Of a DNA stretch of 64,000 nucleotides, positions 9,171-18,101 are shown in pieces. The translations under genes were made by a program, and so were the position numbers. The number at the start of each line of letters is the position of its first letter. The stretch's first letter is position 1. This stretch comes from GWE2-42-39 sp942493345 (GTDB taxonomy: Bacteria; Bacteroidota; Bacteroidia; Bacteroidales; Prolixibacteraceae): NCBI GenBank assembly GCA_942493345.1, contig OW818695.1:3286001-3350000 (forward strand), written 5' to 3'. A model generated the notes under the pieces. It ran no database searches. It was given only the letters and a program-made list of their open reading frames with translations, and was not told the DNA's origin.

Positions 9171-10250
9171 ATGAAGAAATACGCGATAGTCCTGTTGTTT
9201 TTCATGCATTTTGCATGTCAAAATAACTCTCAAAAATTGATTATTGAAAATCCGTTGCCGGTTGAATTTGGCGACCCGTATATATTGAAAGCTTCTGATG
9301 GTAAATATTACATGGTCGGGACCGGGGGAGTAAAAGATGGGTTTAAAATGTATTCTTCGCCCGATTTAAAAAATTGGAAAGACGAAGGACGTATTTACCA
9401 GGGGAATACCAACGATTCGTGGTGTATTTCCAGTTTCTGGGCTCCGGAATTGTATGAACACGATGGCCGTTTTTACTTGTTGTTCAGCGCCGATTGGCGT
9501 GAGAATCCGACCAACGAACAGGAGAATTTCCGCATTGGTATTGCTGTTTCCGATTCGCCAACAGGTCCGTTTACCAATCTTTTCAATCGTCCGATCTTTG
9601 ATCCCGGGTATCCGGCAATTGATGGCAACCTGCTTTTCGAAGACGGCAGGATTTATCTATATTTCTCGCGTTGCTGCTACAAACATCCGGTTGAAAGTGA
9701 AGTGGCTAACTGGGCCCGTGTAAAAGGGTTGTATACTGAGATCGAAGAAAGTTGGGTATACGGTGTTGAAATGAAACCTGATTTTTCCGGGATTATAGGA
9801 GAACCGAAATTGTTGTTGCGTCCTCCTGTGTCGATGGTCGATTCGCAAACAGAATGGGAAAGCCGTTCGGTAACTTCAGGCGAAATAAACCGTCGTTGGA
9901 CGGAAGGATCGTTTATCTTCAGTAAAAACGGGACATACTATATGATGTATTCGGCCAACTATTTTGGCGGGAAAAACTATGCGGTTGGTTATGCTACCTC
10001 CGAATCGCCGCTGGGCCCATTTAAAAAAGCAGCCAACAATCCGGTATTGGAAAAGAATGAGGAAAAAGGAGGTATAGTGACAGGAACGGGGCATAATTCG
10101 GCGACTGTTTCCCCGGACGGGAAAGACATGCTTTGCGTGTACCACGGAAGGACTTCGAAAACAGGTAAAAAAAGAGTGGTTTTTATTGATACGATGGAAG
10201 TGATGAACGATGGCACATTGGTCGTACATGGGCCAACAACGAAAGAATAA
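9171..10250 (+). CDS. Glycoside hydrolase family 43, lipoprotein
   Basis: Predicted 359-residue five-bladed beta-propeller glycosidase, typically acting on arabinofuranosyl, xylosyl or galactosyl side chains. The ATG at 9171 is chosen over the in-frame TTG at 9162 because it begins the lipoprotein signal, with Cys16 in MHFAC. EFGDPYILK supplies the catalytic base Asp35. DGNLLFEDGRIYLYFS holds the middle aspartate that tunes the acid, and RRWTEGSFIF holds the likely general acid Glu. It lies 54 bp after the sialidase-like gene and 30 bp before the mutarotase gene, in the same direction. Substrate cannot be fixed from sequence. Confidence 0.9.
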   Translation: MKKYAIVLLFFMHFACQNNSQKLIIENPLPVEFGDPYILKASDGKYYMVGTGGVKDGFKMYSSPDLKNWKDEGRIYQGNTNDSWCISSFWAPELYEHDGRFYLLFSADWRENPTNEQENFRIGIAVSDSPTGPFTNLFNRPIFDPGYPAIDGNLLFEDGRIYLYFSRCCYKHPVESEVANWARVKGLYTEIEESWVYGVEMKPDFSGIIGEPKLLLRPPVSMVDSQTEWESRSVTSGEINRRWTEGSFIFSKNGTYYMMYSANYFGGKNYAVGYATSESPLGPFKKAANNPVLEKNEEKGGIVTGTGHNSATVSPDGKDMLCVYHGRTSKTGKKRVVFIDTMEVMNDGTLVVHGPTTKE

Positions 10251-10279
10251 CAGATTAAACAAATATTAAATTGAATAAA

Positions 10280-11431
10280 ATGAAACCAATAAAACTATTT
10301 TGTATTTTGATTGTGGCCGGATTGGTCCAGTTTAGTTGTGTTCCAGCGAAAGTTGAGAAAGAATCTTGTTTCACACTAAAGCCCGAAGATTTTCAGAAAA
10401 CAATTAACGGGAAACAAACCAACCTGTATTTTCTTGGAAATGCAGACATTTCAGCTGCTATTACGAACTATGGCGGTCGTATTGTTGGTTTGTGTGTTCC
10501 CGGACGCGACGGTGTATTGGGCGACGTAGTACTCGGATTTAGCAGTATTGACGGATACCTGAATGCAAAAGAAGTATTTCATGGTGCATTGATTGGACGG
10601 GTGGGAAACCGCATCGCAAAAGGAAAATTTGTGTTGGATGGGGTCGAATATTCATTGCCGTTAAACAATGGTCCCAATCACTTACATGGCGGCCCTGGTG
10701 GTTTTCACAATGTTGTTTGGGATGTGAAATCGGTTTCCGATTCTTCGCTTGTTCTTAATTACCTGTCGAAAGATGGAGAAATGGGCTACCCTGGAAACCT
10801 CAATGTTGAGGTACAATACCTGTTGAATTCTAAAAACGAATTGGTTATCAGTTATAATGCTACTACCGATAAAAGTACGCCGGTAAACCTGACCAACCAT
10901 GCTTTCTTCAATTTGGCAGGAGAAGCAAACGGAACCATCAACAACCACTTGTTGACCATCAATGCTGATTATTATACCCCGGTTGATTCAACTTTGATCC
11001 CGCTGGGAGAAAATGCCCCGGTGGAAGGAACACCATTCGATTTCAGAAGAGCCAAAGCAATTGGCGCCGATTTATCAGCACAAGCCGAAAATAAACAATT
11101 ACAAAATGGCATGGGGTATGACCACAATTTTGCATTGAACAAATCTGAAAACGAAGGAATAACATGGGCAGCGACTGTTGTTGAGCCGGTTAGTGGACGG
11201 AAAATGGAAATTTTCACTCAGGAACCGGGCCTGCAATTTTACGGAGGTAATTTTATGGATGGATCGGATACCGGCAAGTTGGGAAAAACATTCAACTATC
11301 GCGAATCGTTTGCATTGGAAACCCAACATTTCCCCGATTCTCCGAATCAGCAAAATTTTCAGCCAATTATTCTGCATCCGGGCGAAGTATATAAAACTAT
11401 TTCAATTTACAGGTTTCAGGTAGAAAATTGA
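10280..11431 (+). CDS. galM: Aldose 1-epimerase (mutarotase), lipoprotein
   Basis: Galactose mutarotase family enzyme (383 residues) interconverting alpha and beta anomers of free aldoses. Family hallmarks are present: NYGGRI near the N-terminus, the substrate-binding GPNHLHGG, the catalytic His in NLTNHAFFNLAG, and the catalytic Glu in LETQHFPDSPNQ. The ATG at 10280 is preferred over the TTG at 10271. The signal peptide ends with lipobox VQFSC (Cys20), so this copy works outside the cytoplasm. That is common for galM genes in polysaccharide loci, where it would process sugars released by the neighbouring glycosidases. Confidence 0.92.
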   Translation: MKPIKLFCILIVAGLVQFSCVPAKVEKESCFTLKPEDFQKTINGKQTNLYFLGNADISAAITNYGGRIVGLCVPGRDGVLGDVVLGFSSIDGYLNAKEVFHGALIGRVGNRIAKGKFVLDGVEYSLPLNNGPNHLHGGPGGFHNVVWDVKSVSDSSLVLNYLSKDGEMGYPGNLNVEVQYLLNSKNELVISYNATTDKSTPVNLTNHAFFNLAGEANGTINNHLLTINADYYTPVDSTLIPLGENAPVEGTPFDFRRAKAIGADLSAQAENKQLQNGMGYDHNFALNKSENEGITWAATVVEPVSGRKMEIFTQEPGLQFYGGNFMDGSDTGKLGKTFNYRESFALETQHFPDSPNQQNFQPIILHPGEVYKTISIYRFQVEN

Positions 11432-11477
11432 TTTATTTAGAATACACATAAGGGTGCTTATGCTTTTGAATTAGTGA

Positions 11478-11543
11478 AGAGGAATGACCCCGGGGAAAGA
11501 GAGAAAAGGAAAGCTGGAGGTGTATCCCGGGGTCTCAACCTCT
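11478..11543 (+). terminator. Strong GC-rich hairpin between galM and the second GH43 gene
   Basis: AGAGG (11478-11482) plus GACCCCGGG (11486-11494) pair exactly with CCCGGGGTC (11526-11534) plus CCTCT (11539-11543), closing a 31-nt loop. A T-rich run follows (TTTTGTAATTTTTTT). This looks like an intrinsic terminator or attenuator inside the carbohydrate gene cluster. If so, the second GH43 gene (start 11570) is expressed only by read-through or from its own promoter. Confidence 0.6.
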
Positions 11544-11569
11544 TTTGTAATTTTTTTAACAAACTGACT

Positions 11570-12646
11570 ATGAGTACATGTCGTTTATTCCTATTTATTC
11601 TGTGTCTTGCTTGCAGCCCGACGGAGAAACAAGGCGAAGGACCGGAGTCCAAACCTTCGCAAAACACAGAGTCGTTTACGAATCCGCTGTTATCTCAGGG
11701 GGCTGATCCCTGGGTTATTCAAAAGGATGGAATTTATTACTATACCCATACCGGCGGTAATCGGATTGAACTCCGGTCAACACCCCGGATGGAAGAACTT
11801 GCAGGAACGGCTCCTCTTACAATATGGACGTCTCCTGAAAACCAGGAATATTCAAAACAGTTGTGGGCTCCTGAACTTCACTTTCTCGATGGAAAATGGT
11901 ATATGTATTTTGCAGCTAGCTATGATTCGGGAACTGAAAATAGCCTGAATGAAAACCGGCGAATGTTCGTGCTCGAAAACTCTTCTTCGTCGCCGATGAA
12001 TGCCAATTGGATTTTCAAAGGCAAAGTGACTGATGTTACCGATCATTGGGCTATTGATGCCACAGTGCTGGAATTGAAAGGCCAAAAATACTTCATCTGG
12101 TCGGGGTGGAAAACGAAAGACCATAACAGCAATACCGGCAGGCAACAGTTGTACATTGCAAAAATGATCAATCCATGGACCCTCGACGGTTCGCGGGTAA
12201 TGATCTCTGAACCAACTTACTCGTGGGAGCGGAACGGACTCGTCAATGAAGGGCCCGAAGTGCTTAAAAACGAAGTCGGGGAGGTTTTTCTTTTTTATTC
12301 ATGCTCTGGCTGTTGGACCGATGATTATAAATTGGGTGTATTGAGCCTGAAAGTAAATGGTGACCCGCTGAACCCCAATGACTGGGTGAAAAATTCAGAA
12401 CCGATGTTTGTGAAAAATGCTCAAAAAAGCGTTTTTGCACCGGGGCACAATAGCTTTTTTAAATCGCCCGATGGTTGTGAAGACTGGATTCTTTACCATG
12501 CCAACAAAAATGCCGGCGATGGCTGTGGATCGTTAAGAAGCCCGAGGATGCAGAAAATTTCCTGGAATCAGGCTGGCTTTCCTGTTTTAGGGGCTCCTGT
12601 TGGTATTAATGAGCAATTGATTGTTCCATCGTCAGGCAATAATTGA
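11570..12646 (+). CDS. Glycoside hydrolase family 43 (arabinofuranosidase-like), lipoprotein
   Basis: A 358-residue family 43 glycosidase. The ATG at 11570 is chosen because it starts a clear lipoprotein signal (LCLAC, Cys15); the longer upstream frame runs through the hairpin at 11478-11543. The catalytic triad candidates are Asp46 in SQGADPWVI, the Asp of HWAIDATVLEL and the Glu of LVNEGPEVLKN. WAPELHFLDGKWYMYFAAS is the conserved second-blade block. It resembles enzymes releasing alpha-L-arabinofuranosyl groups, although the specificity is inferred. It is the last gene of the polysaccharide locus; rpsA follows with its own promoter. Confidence 0.88.
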   Translation: MSTCRLFLFILCLACSPTEKQGEGPESKPSQNTESFTNPLLSQGADPWVIQKDGIYYYTHTGGNRIELRSTPRMEELAGTAPLTIWTSPENQEYSKQLWAPELHFLDGKWYMYFAASYDSGTENSLNENRRMFVLENSSSSPMNANWIFKGKVTDVTDHWAIDATVLELKGQKYFIWSGWKTKDHNSNTGRQQLYIAKMINPWTLDGSRVMISEPTYSWERNGLVNEGPEVLKNEVGEVFLFYSCSGCWTDDYKLGVLSLKVNGDPLNPNDWVKNSEPMFVKNAQKSVFAPGHNSFFKSPDGCEDWILYHANKNAGDGCGSLRSPRMQKISWNQAGFPVLGAPVGINEQLIVPSSGNN

Positions 12647-12704
12647 AACGTAATTTTTGATGTGCATTAAATGACTAAAAAACCTAAAAAACTCCCTGAA
12701 AATC

Positions 12705-12735
12705 TTTGATTTATACCAGAATAGTTTTAATTTTG
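12705..12735 (+). promoter_or_regulatory. Bacteroidota-type promoter of rpsA
   Basis: TTTG at 12705-12708, a 19-bp spacer, then TAATTTTG at 12728-12735, an exact match to the TAnnTTTG -7 box of the Bacteroidota sigma factor. The rpsA ATG is 53 bp downstream, leaving room for a leader of about 48 nt. Confidence 0.75.
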
Positions 12736-12787
12736 CCGCGCATTTATTTTAATATAAAGTCTAACTTATTAATTTTTTGATTATTAC

Positions 12788-14776
12788 ATGACAGAATTAC
12801 AAAACGAGAACCTTGAACCAAAGGAAGAACTCGAAACACAGGAAACCGCCCAGGTGGCCGAAGAAGTTGTTGCTGAACAAGCAGAAGTAAAAGAAGCAGA
12901 AGTTGCTGAAGAAGTAGCTGTTGAAGTGGTTGAAGAAGAAGCTGCTGAAGAGGTAGTTGCTGAAAAACCTAAAAAAGCTGGCAAAGCAAAAAAAACAGTT
13001 GAAGTTGCTGCAGAATTTGACTGGAGCGCATTCGAAAAAGGTGATACCACCAGCGCTGCACACACCGAACTCGAAAACCTTTACAACAAAACGCTGACAA
13101 CTGTTCAGGAAAAAGAAGTTGTAAACGGAATTGTGATCTCGATGAACAAACGCGAAGTTGTTATCGACATCGGTTACAAATCGGACGGTATTGTTAGTTT
13201 GAACGAATTCCGTTACAATCCCGAATTGAAAATTGGCGACAAAGTAGAAATCTACATTGAAAGCCTCGAAGACATTAAAGGACAGATGATCCTTTCGCAC
13301 AAAAAAGCACGTGCAATGCAATCGTGGGATCGTGTTAACATGGCCCTCGACAACGACGAAATCATCAAAGGTTACATCAAATGCCGCACAAAAGGTGGTA
13401 TGATTGTCGATGTATTCGGAATTGAAGCATTCTTGCCAGGTTCTCAAATCGACGTGAAACCGATCCGTGATTATGATGTATTTGTTGGAAAAACCATGGA
13501 ATTCAAAGTGGTAAAAATCAATCACGAGTTCCGTAATGTAGTTGTTTCGCACAAAGCGCTTATCGAAGCCGAACTCGAACAACAGAAAAAAGACATCATC
13601 TCGAAACTTGAAAAAGGACAGGTACTTGAAGGAACTGTTAAAAATATTACTTCCTACGGTGTGTTCATCGACCTTGGCGGTGTTGACGGATTGATCCACA
13701 TTACCGACTTAAGCTGGGGCCGTATTTCTCACCCGAACGAAATCGTTGAATTAGACCAGAAACTGAACGTTGTTATCCTTGATTTCGATGATGACAAAAA
13801 ACGTATCGCTCTTGGTTTGAAACAACTGACTCCTCATCCATGGGATAACCTGAGCGCTGGTCTGAAAGTTGGCGACAGTGTGAAAGGTAAAGTGGTTGTA
13901 ATGGCCGACTACGGTGCATTCGTTGAAATCGCTCCCGGAGTAGAAGGTTTGATCCACGTTTCGGAAATGAGCTGGTCACAGCACTTACGCAGTGCCCAGG
14001 ACTTCCTGAAAGTAGGCGAAGAAGTAGAAGCACAAATTCTTACTTTGGACCGCGACGAACGCAAAATGTCACTGGGTATCAAACAACTTCGTCAAGACCC
14101 ATGGGGCGACATCGACAACCTGTTCGGCGTTGGAAGCAAACACAAAGCAACGGTTCGCAACTTCACCAACTTCGGTGTATTTGTTGAAATTCAGGAAGGT
14201 GTTGACGGCCTGATCCACATTTCGGATTTGAGCTGGACGAAAAAAATCAAACACCCGTCAGAATTTACTTCAATCGGTGCCGAAATCGATGTAGTTGTTC
14301 TCGATATCGATAAAGAAAATCGTCGTTTGAGCCTTGGCCACAAACAACTGGAAGAAAATCCATGGGATGTATTCGAAACTATTTTCTCCGTTGATTCAAT
14401 CCACGAAGGAACCGTTGTTGAATTGTTCGACAAAGGCGCAACCATCGCCCTTCCTTATGGAGTTGAAGGTTTTGCAACGCCACGTCACTTGGTAAAAGAA
14501 GACGGTTCGCAAGCTCAACTGGAAGAAAAATTGGATTTCAAAGTAATTGAATTCTCGAAAGCAGCAAAACGCATCATCCTTTCACACTCACGCGTGTTCG
14601 AAGATGAGAAAAAATCAGAAGAAGCTGCTGCTAAGAAAGTTCAGCAGGCGGCAACAAAAACAACCAAGAAAGCTGTTAAACCAGTGAAAGAAAACACGAT
14701 GGAAAAAACAACTCTTGGCGATATTTCTGAATTGGCTGCTCTGAAATCTCAGATGGAAGCTGACGAGAAAAAGTAA
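12788..14776 (+). CDS. rpsA: 30S ribosomal protein S1
   Basis: RNA-binding ribosomal protein that helps load mRNA on the 30S subunit. The protein has 662 residues. Six S1/OB repeats run from about residue 108 to 620 (for example VVNGIVISMNKREVVIDIGY, then GTVKNITSYGVFIDLGGVDG and GKVVVMADYGAFVEIAPGVE). Residues 1-75 are a low-complexity extension rich in Glu, Val and Ala, ending in a Lys patch. The C-terminal 45 residues are Lys/Ala-rich. These tails are longer than in the roughly 557-residue E. coli protein, but acidic N-termini are common in Bacteroidota S1. It is transcribed from the promoter at 12705 and followed by the STAS gene 47 bp downstream. Confidence 0.97.
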   Translation: MTELQNENLEPKEELETQETAQVAEEVVAEQAEVKEAEVAEEVAVEVVEEEAAEEVVAEKPKKAGKAKKTVEVAAEFDWSAFEKGDTTSAAHTELENLYNKTLTTVQEKEVVNGIVISMNKREVVIDIGYKSDGIVSLNEFRYNPELKIGDKVEIYIESLEDIKGQMILSHKKARAMQSWDRVNMALDNDEIIKGYIKCRTKGGMIVDVFGIEAFLPGSQIDVKPIRDYDVFVGKTMEFKVVKINHEFRNVVVSHKALIEAELEQQKKDIISKLEKGQVLEGTVKNITSYGVFIDLGGVDGLIHITDLSWGRISHPNEIVELDQKLNVVILDFDDDKKRIALGLKQLTPHPWDNLSAGLKVGDSVKGKVVVMADYGAFVEIAPGVEGLIHVSEMSWSQHLRSAQDFLKVGEEVEAQILTLDRDERKMSLGIKQLRQDPWGDIDNLFGVGSKHKATVRNFTNFGVFVEIQEGVDGLIHISDLSWTKKIKHPSEFTSIGAEIDVVVLDIDKENRRLSLGHKQLEENPWDVFETIFSVDSIHEGTVVELFDKGATIALPYGVEGFATPRHLVKEDGSQAQLEEKLDFKVIEFSKAAKRIILSHSRVFEDEKKSEEAAAKKVQQAATKTTKKAVKPVKENTMEKTTLGDISELAALKSQMEADEKK

Positions 14777-14823
14777 TTGAAAAAGGGTATGGACAAATCC
14801 ATAGGAATTTCATAAATTGCATT

Positions 14824-15189
14824 ATGGATTTTGAAATTATAAAACAGGCCGATCACACCAGAGTGAATGTCCTTAGCGAAAAGCTGGACACCAACAATGC
14901 TCCCGATTTAAAATCGGAGCTGGTTGTGACCACCGGAAACGGTGAAAAAAATATCATTTTGGATGTCAGTAATTGTCATTACTGCGATTCGTCGGGACTG
15001 AGCGCTATTTTGGTGGCGAACAGGCTTTGCGAGGATGCTGACGGGACTTTTATATTGACCGGCCTGCAACCCGATGTGGAACAGATCATTCGCATTTCGA
15101 TGCTGCACACGGTGCTTCGTATTACGAAAACACCCGAAGAAGCCGAAGCGCTGATGAAAGAACGAGGCGAACAATTATCCAATTCGTAA
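14824..15189 (+). CDS. STAS-domain protein (anti-sigma factor antagonist-like)
   Basis: Single STAS domain of 121 residues. CDSSGLSAI (54-62) matches the phosphorylation loop of SpoIIAA/RsbV proteins, with Ser56 or Ser57 as the likely phosphoacceptor. Bacteroidota lack the sigma-B system, so the partner is unknown; it could be a switch kinase of the RsbW type encoded elsewhere. It sits between rpsA and rnz, and its stop is 7 bp before the rnz start, so it is probably co-transcribed with rnz. Confidence 0.88.
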   Translation: MDFEIIKQADHTRVNVLSEKLDTNNAPDLKSELVVTTGNGEKNIILDVSNCHYCDSSGLSAILVANRLCEDADGTFILTGLQPDVEQIIRISMLHTVLRITKTPEEAEALMKERGEQLSNS

Positions 15190-15196
15190 TTTTTGG

Positions 15197-16123
15197 ATGC
15201 CTTTTGAACTGACCATATTGGGGAGTAATTCAGCGTTACCTACATCAAACAGATATTCAACCGCTCAGGTACTCAATGTACTTGGGCGGTTTTTTTTGAT
15301 CGATTGCGGCGAAGGCACCCAAATGCAACTACGCAAAAACCGCATCAGCTTCACTAAAATCGATCATATCCTGGTTTCGCACACCCATGGCGACCATATT
15401 TTCGGGCTGATCGGGCTGATTTCGACCATGGTTTTACTGGGCCGCAAGAAAGACCTGCATATTTTTTCGCATTCCGAATTGCAAAAATTCATCCAGTTTC
15501 AATTGGATTTTTTGTACCAGCAGGATGTTCCTTTCCGCATGGTTTTTCATCCGTTGAGTTTCAAGTCGCCGCAAGTTATTTATCAGGATAAAAAAGTCAG
15601 CATTACATCTTTTCCCCTGAAACACCGCATTGCAACCTGCGGCTTTTTTTTCCAGGAAATAGCTAAATTGCCCAATCTGAAAAAAGAGAAACTGGAAGAA
15701 TACAAGATCCCGATCCGCGACCGGCAGAAAATTAAGGAAGGAGCCGATTTTGTTTTGCCCGATGGGAAAACAGTTCCGAACAGCGAGCTGGTTGTCCCGG
15801 CGGGAAAGCCCCGTAGCTATGCCTTTTGCAGCGATACGGCCTATTCCGAGGAAATAGTTGAAACCATCCGCGGGGTCAATCTTTTGTACCACGAAGCAAC
15901 GTTTGCCGAAGAACACAAAATGCTGGCAGGTGAGACGTTTCATTCAACCGGGAAACAGGCCGCAGCAATTGCCCAAAAAGCCAACGCAAAAAAGCTGATT
16001 ATTGGCCATTTTTCGGCCCGCTATAAAACCAGTTCGATCATTCTGGCCGAAGCCCGCGAAATTTTTCCTGAAACTTTTGCTGTTGAAGACAACGATGTTT
16101 TCAATGTAGCTGGCAAAGAATAA
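15197..16123 (+). CDS. rnz: Ribonuclease Z
   Basis: Zinc-dependent endonuclease of the beta-lactamase fold that matures tRNA 3' ends. At 308 residues it is the usual length for the short bacterial form (RNase Z-S). The signature SHTHGDH (61-67) provides the metal ligands. LIDCGEGTQMQL (34-45) and FCSDTAYSEE match further conserved blocks, and the late HFSARY holds the C-terminal His. It lies 7 bp after the STAS gene and 3 bp from the convergent end of rsmA. Confidence 0.96.
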   Translation: MPFELTILGSNSALPTSNRYSTAQVLNVLGRFFLIDCGEGTQMQLRKNRISFTKIDHILVSHTHGDHIFGLIGLISTMVLLGRKKDLHIFSHSELQKFIQFQLDFLYQQDVPFRMVFHPLSFKSPQVIYQDKKVSITSFPLKHRIATCGFFFQEIAKLPNLKKEKLEEYKIPIRDRQKIKEGADFVLPDGKTVPNSELVVPAGKPRSYAFCSDTAYSEEIVETIRGVNLLYHEATFAEEHKMLAGETFHSTGKQAAAIAQKANAKKLIIGHFSARYKTSSIILAEAREIFPETFAVEDNDVFNVAGKE

Positions 16124-16126
16124 GAA

Positions 16127-16909
16127 CTACATGCTTTTGGGTTGCTCGCTGATCAGCCGGGTTAGCCGTTCAAAATTGGCCACACTCAACTGTTCGGGGC
16201 GCAGAGCCATAATTTCACTATTCTTCAACGCTTCATCGGTAATCATTGCTTTCAGCGAATTGCGCATGGTTTTTCGCCGCTGGTTAAATGCCATTTTTAC
16301 AACCTGGAAAAACAATTTCTCGTTACAATCGAGCTGTTGTCTGTCGTTTCTTGTCAAACGGATTACGGCCGATTTTACTTTTGGAGGCGGTATAAAAACG
16401 TGTTCGCTGACAGTAAAAAGGTATTCAATATCGTAAAATGCCTGAAGCAAAACACTCAGTATCCCGTAGGTTTTCGAGCCGTGGGGTGCGGCAATGCGTT
16501 CGGCCACTTCTTTTTGTATCATGCCCACCACTTCGGGGATTTGTTCCCGGTTTTCGAGCACTTTAAAAAATATTTGCGACGAAATATTGTACGGAAAATT
16601 ACCAATTATGGCAAACGGGCCGGAAAAGTATTTCTGAAGGTTCAGCCTTAAAAAATCGCCTGAAATAATTCGTTCCTGAAGTTGCGGGAAATGATTTTGC
16701 AAATATTCAACCGACTCGGTGTCAATCTCAACAACGTAGGTCTGGTAGCTTTTTTCAAGAAGAAACTGGGTCAGTACGCCCATCCCGGGACCGATTTCCA
16801 AAACATTCCCGTTTGGGCTGGTCGAAAGGCTTTCAACAATTTTTTGTGCAATGTTTTTGTCTTTCAGAAAATGTTGTCCCAGATTTTTTTTCGCCCTTAC
16901 GATAGTCAT
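16127..16909 (-). CDS. rsmA: 16S rRNA dimethyladenosine transferase
   Basis: KsgA/RsmA uses S-adenosylmethionine to dimethylate two adjacent adenines near the 3' end of 16S rRNA during 30S assembly. The protein has 260 residues. KKNLGQHFLKD (7-17) is the N-terminal family signature, EIGPGMGVLT (38-47) binds the cofactor, and the catalytic NFPYNIS is at 104-110. It converges on rnz with only 3 bp between the two stop codons and diverges from the flippase-like gene. Confidence 0.97.
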   Translation of the reverse strand: MTIVRAKKNLGQHFLKDKNIAQKIVESLSTSPNGNVLEIGPGMGVLTQFLLEKSYQTYVVEIDTESVEYLQNHFPQLQERIISGDFLRLNLQKYFSGPFAIIGNFPYNISSQIFFKVLENREQIPEVVGMIQKEVAERIAAPHGSKTYGILSVLLQAFYDIEYLFTVSEHVFIPPPKVKSAVIRLTRNDRQQLDCNEKLFFQVVKMAFNQRRKTMRNSLKAMITDEALKNSEIMALRPEQLSVANFERLTRLISEQPKSM

Positions 16910-16973
16910 TGTGTTGATTGATTTTTATTTATCTAAAATATTACGGAAACCCCTTTTATTTAAAACAAATATT

Positions 16974-16981
16974 TATTTTTG
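16974..16981 (+). promoter_or_regulatory. Possible -7 box before the flippase-like gene
   Basis: TATTTTTG fits TAnnTTTG. It overlaps the most upstream possible start of the following reading frame, which argues that translation begins further downstream. No clear TTG -33 element was found, so this remains tentative. Confidence 0.35.
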
Positions 16982-18076
16982 TCTGCATTGCAGAGCCTTA
17001 AAGGGCGCGCAAAGATAAAAAAGAATAGAGACGGTGCTTTATTAAACACATTTAAAAATAAGGCATTTTCACCAATAAACAAGTTGGATTTGAAACAGAA
17101 AATATTTAAAGCACTCAAGTTTATTGCTTTCCTTGCTCTTGGTATCGTAATATTCTGGCTGGTTTATAAAGACCAGGACATCCACCGCATAAAAAATATC
17201 CTGAAAAATGATGTGAACTACTGGTGGATTATTTTTTCACTTTTTTTGGGTTTATTGAGCCATGTCAGCCGGACTTTGCGCTGGAGCCTGATGATTGAGC
17301 CATTGGGCAAGAAACCCCGGCTTCTGAATACTTTTCTGGCCGTTATGGTCGGCTACCTGATGAATTTGGTCTTGCCCCGGATGGGGGAAATATCGCGCTG
17401 CGGGGTGTTGTCCCGCTACGAGAAAATCTCGTTTACCAAGCTGATTGGAACCGTGGTTACCGAACGTCTGATCGACATGATCATGCTGCTGCTGATGCTG
17501 CTGTTGGTGATTTTTACCCAGTTTGGTACGCTGCTGCATTTTGTGAAAAATCATCCTGAAGTAGAAGAAAAACTATCCGGAATTATTTTTTCGCCGTATC
17601 TGATTGCTGGTGTACTTTCTGTTTTGCTGATTGTCTGGATGTGCCGGAGCAGAATAAAAGAAACCAAACTTTTCAGGAAATTGGCTGAATTTATGAAGCA
17701 ATTTGCCGAAGGATTCCGTTCGATAAGAAACATGAAAAACAAATGGGCTTTCGTAGGGCATTCTGTCTTTATATGGCTGATGTATTATGTGATGTTGTAC
17801 GTGGTTTTCTTCGCGTTCAAGTTTACTTCCGGATTGTCGGCCATGGCCGGGCTTACTACTTTTGTGCTGGCCAGTTTCGGGATGGTTGCCCCGGTACAGG
17901 GAGGAATCGGCGCCTGGCATTTCATGACCATTGAGGCACTGACTTTGTACGGAATAGATAAAGCCGATGGAACCGTATTTGCTTTACTCGCCCACAGCAG
18001 CACAACCGGAATGCTGATCTTGCTGGGACTGATTGCTTTGCTGGTTTTGCCTTTTATAAACCGGCGCACCGAATAA
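16979..18076 (+). CDS. Lysylphosphatidylglycerol synthase TM-region / flippase-like membrane protein
   Basis: Integral membrane protein with about eight transmembrane segments, of the family sharing the membrane half of MprF (UPF0104-like). Conserved features are the SHVSRTLRWSLMIEPLG loop, LNLVLPRMGEISRCGVLSRYE, and the late PVQGGIGAWHFMTIEAL. There is no C-terminal synthase domain, so it probably moves or handles lipids or prenyl-linked substrates; the substrate is unknown. The frame opens with TTG at 16979 and contains no ATG near the N-terminus. A TTG at 17084 (LDLKQKIFKALKF) is an attractive alternative because the upstream 35 residues look unstructured and overlap a -7-like box. Confidence 0.82.
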   Translation: MSALQSLKGRAKIKKNRDGALLNTFKNKAFSPINKLDLKQKIFKALKFIAFLALGIVIFWLVYKDQDIHRIKNILKNDVNYWWIIFSLFLGLLSHVSRTLRWSLMIEPLGKKPRLLNTFLAVMVGYLMNLVLPRMGEISRCGVLSRYEKISFTKLIGTVVTERLIDMIMLLLMLLLVIFTQFGTLLHFVKNHPEVEEKLSGIIFSPYLIAGVLSVLLIVWMCRSRIKETKLFRKLAEFMKQFAEGFRSIRNMKNKWAFVGHSVFIWLMYYVMLYVVFFAFKFTSGLSAMAGLTTFVLASFGMVAPVQGGIGAWHFMTIEALTLYGIDKADGTVFALLAHSSTTGMLILLGLIALLVLPFINRRTE

Positions 18077-18101
18077 TTTTTGTCTGTTAATAACCGGCAA
18101 T

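Noticed and set aside
12797..13699. 300-codon open frame on the minus strand opposite rpsA
   Set aside because: It mirrors the codon pattern of rpsA, is extremely Phe-rich, and has no domain or promoter; it is an antisense shadow of a certain gene.
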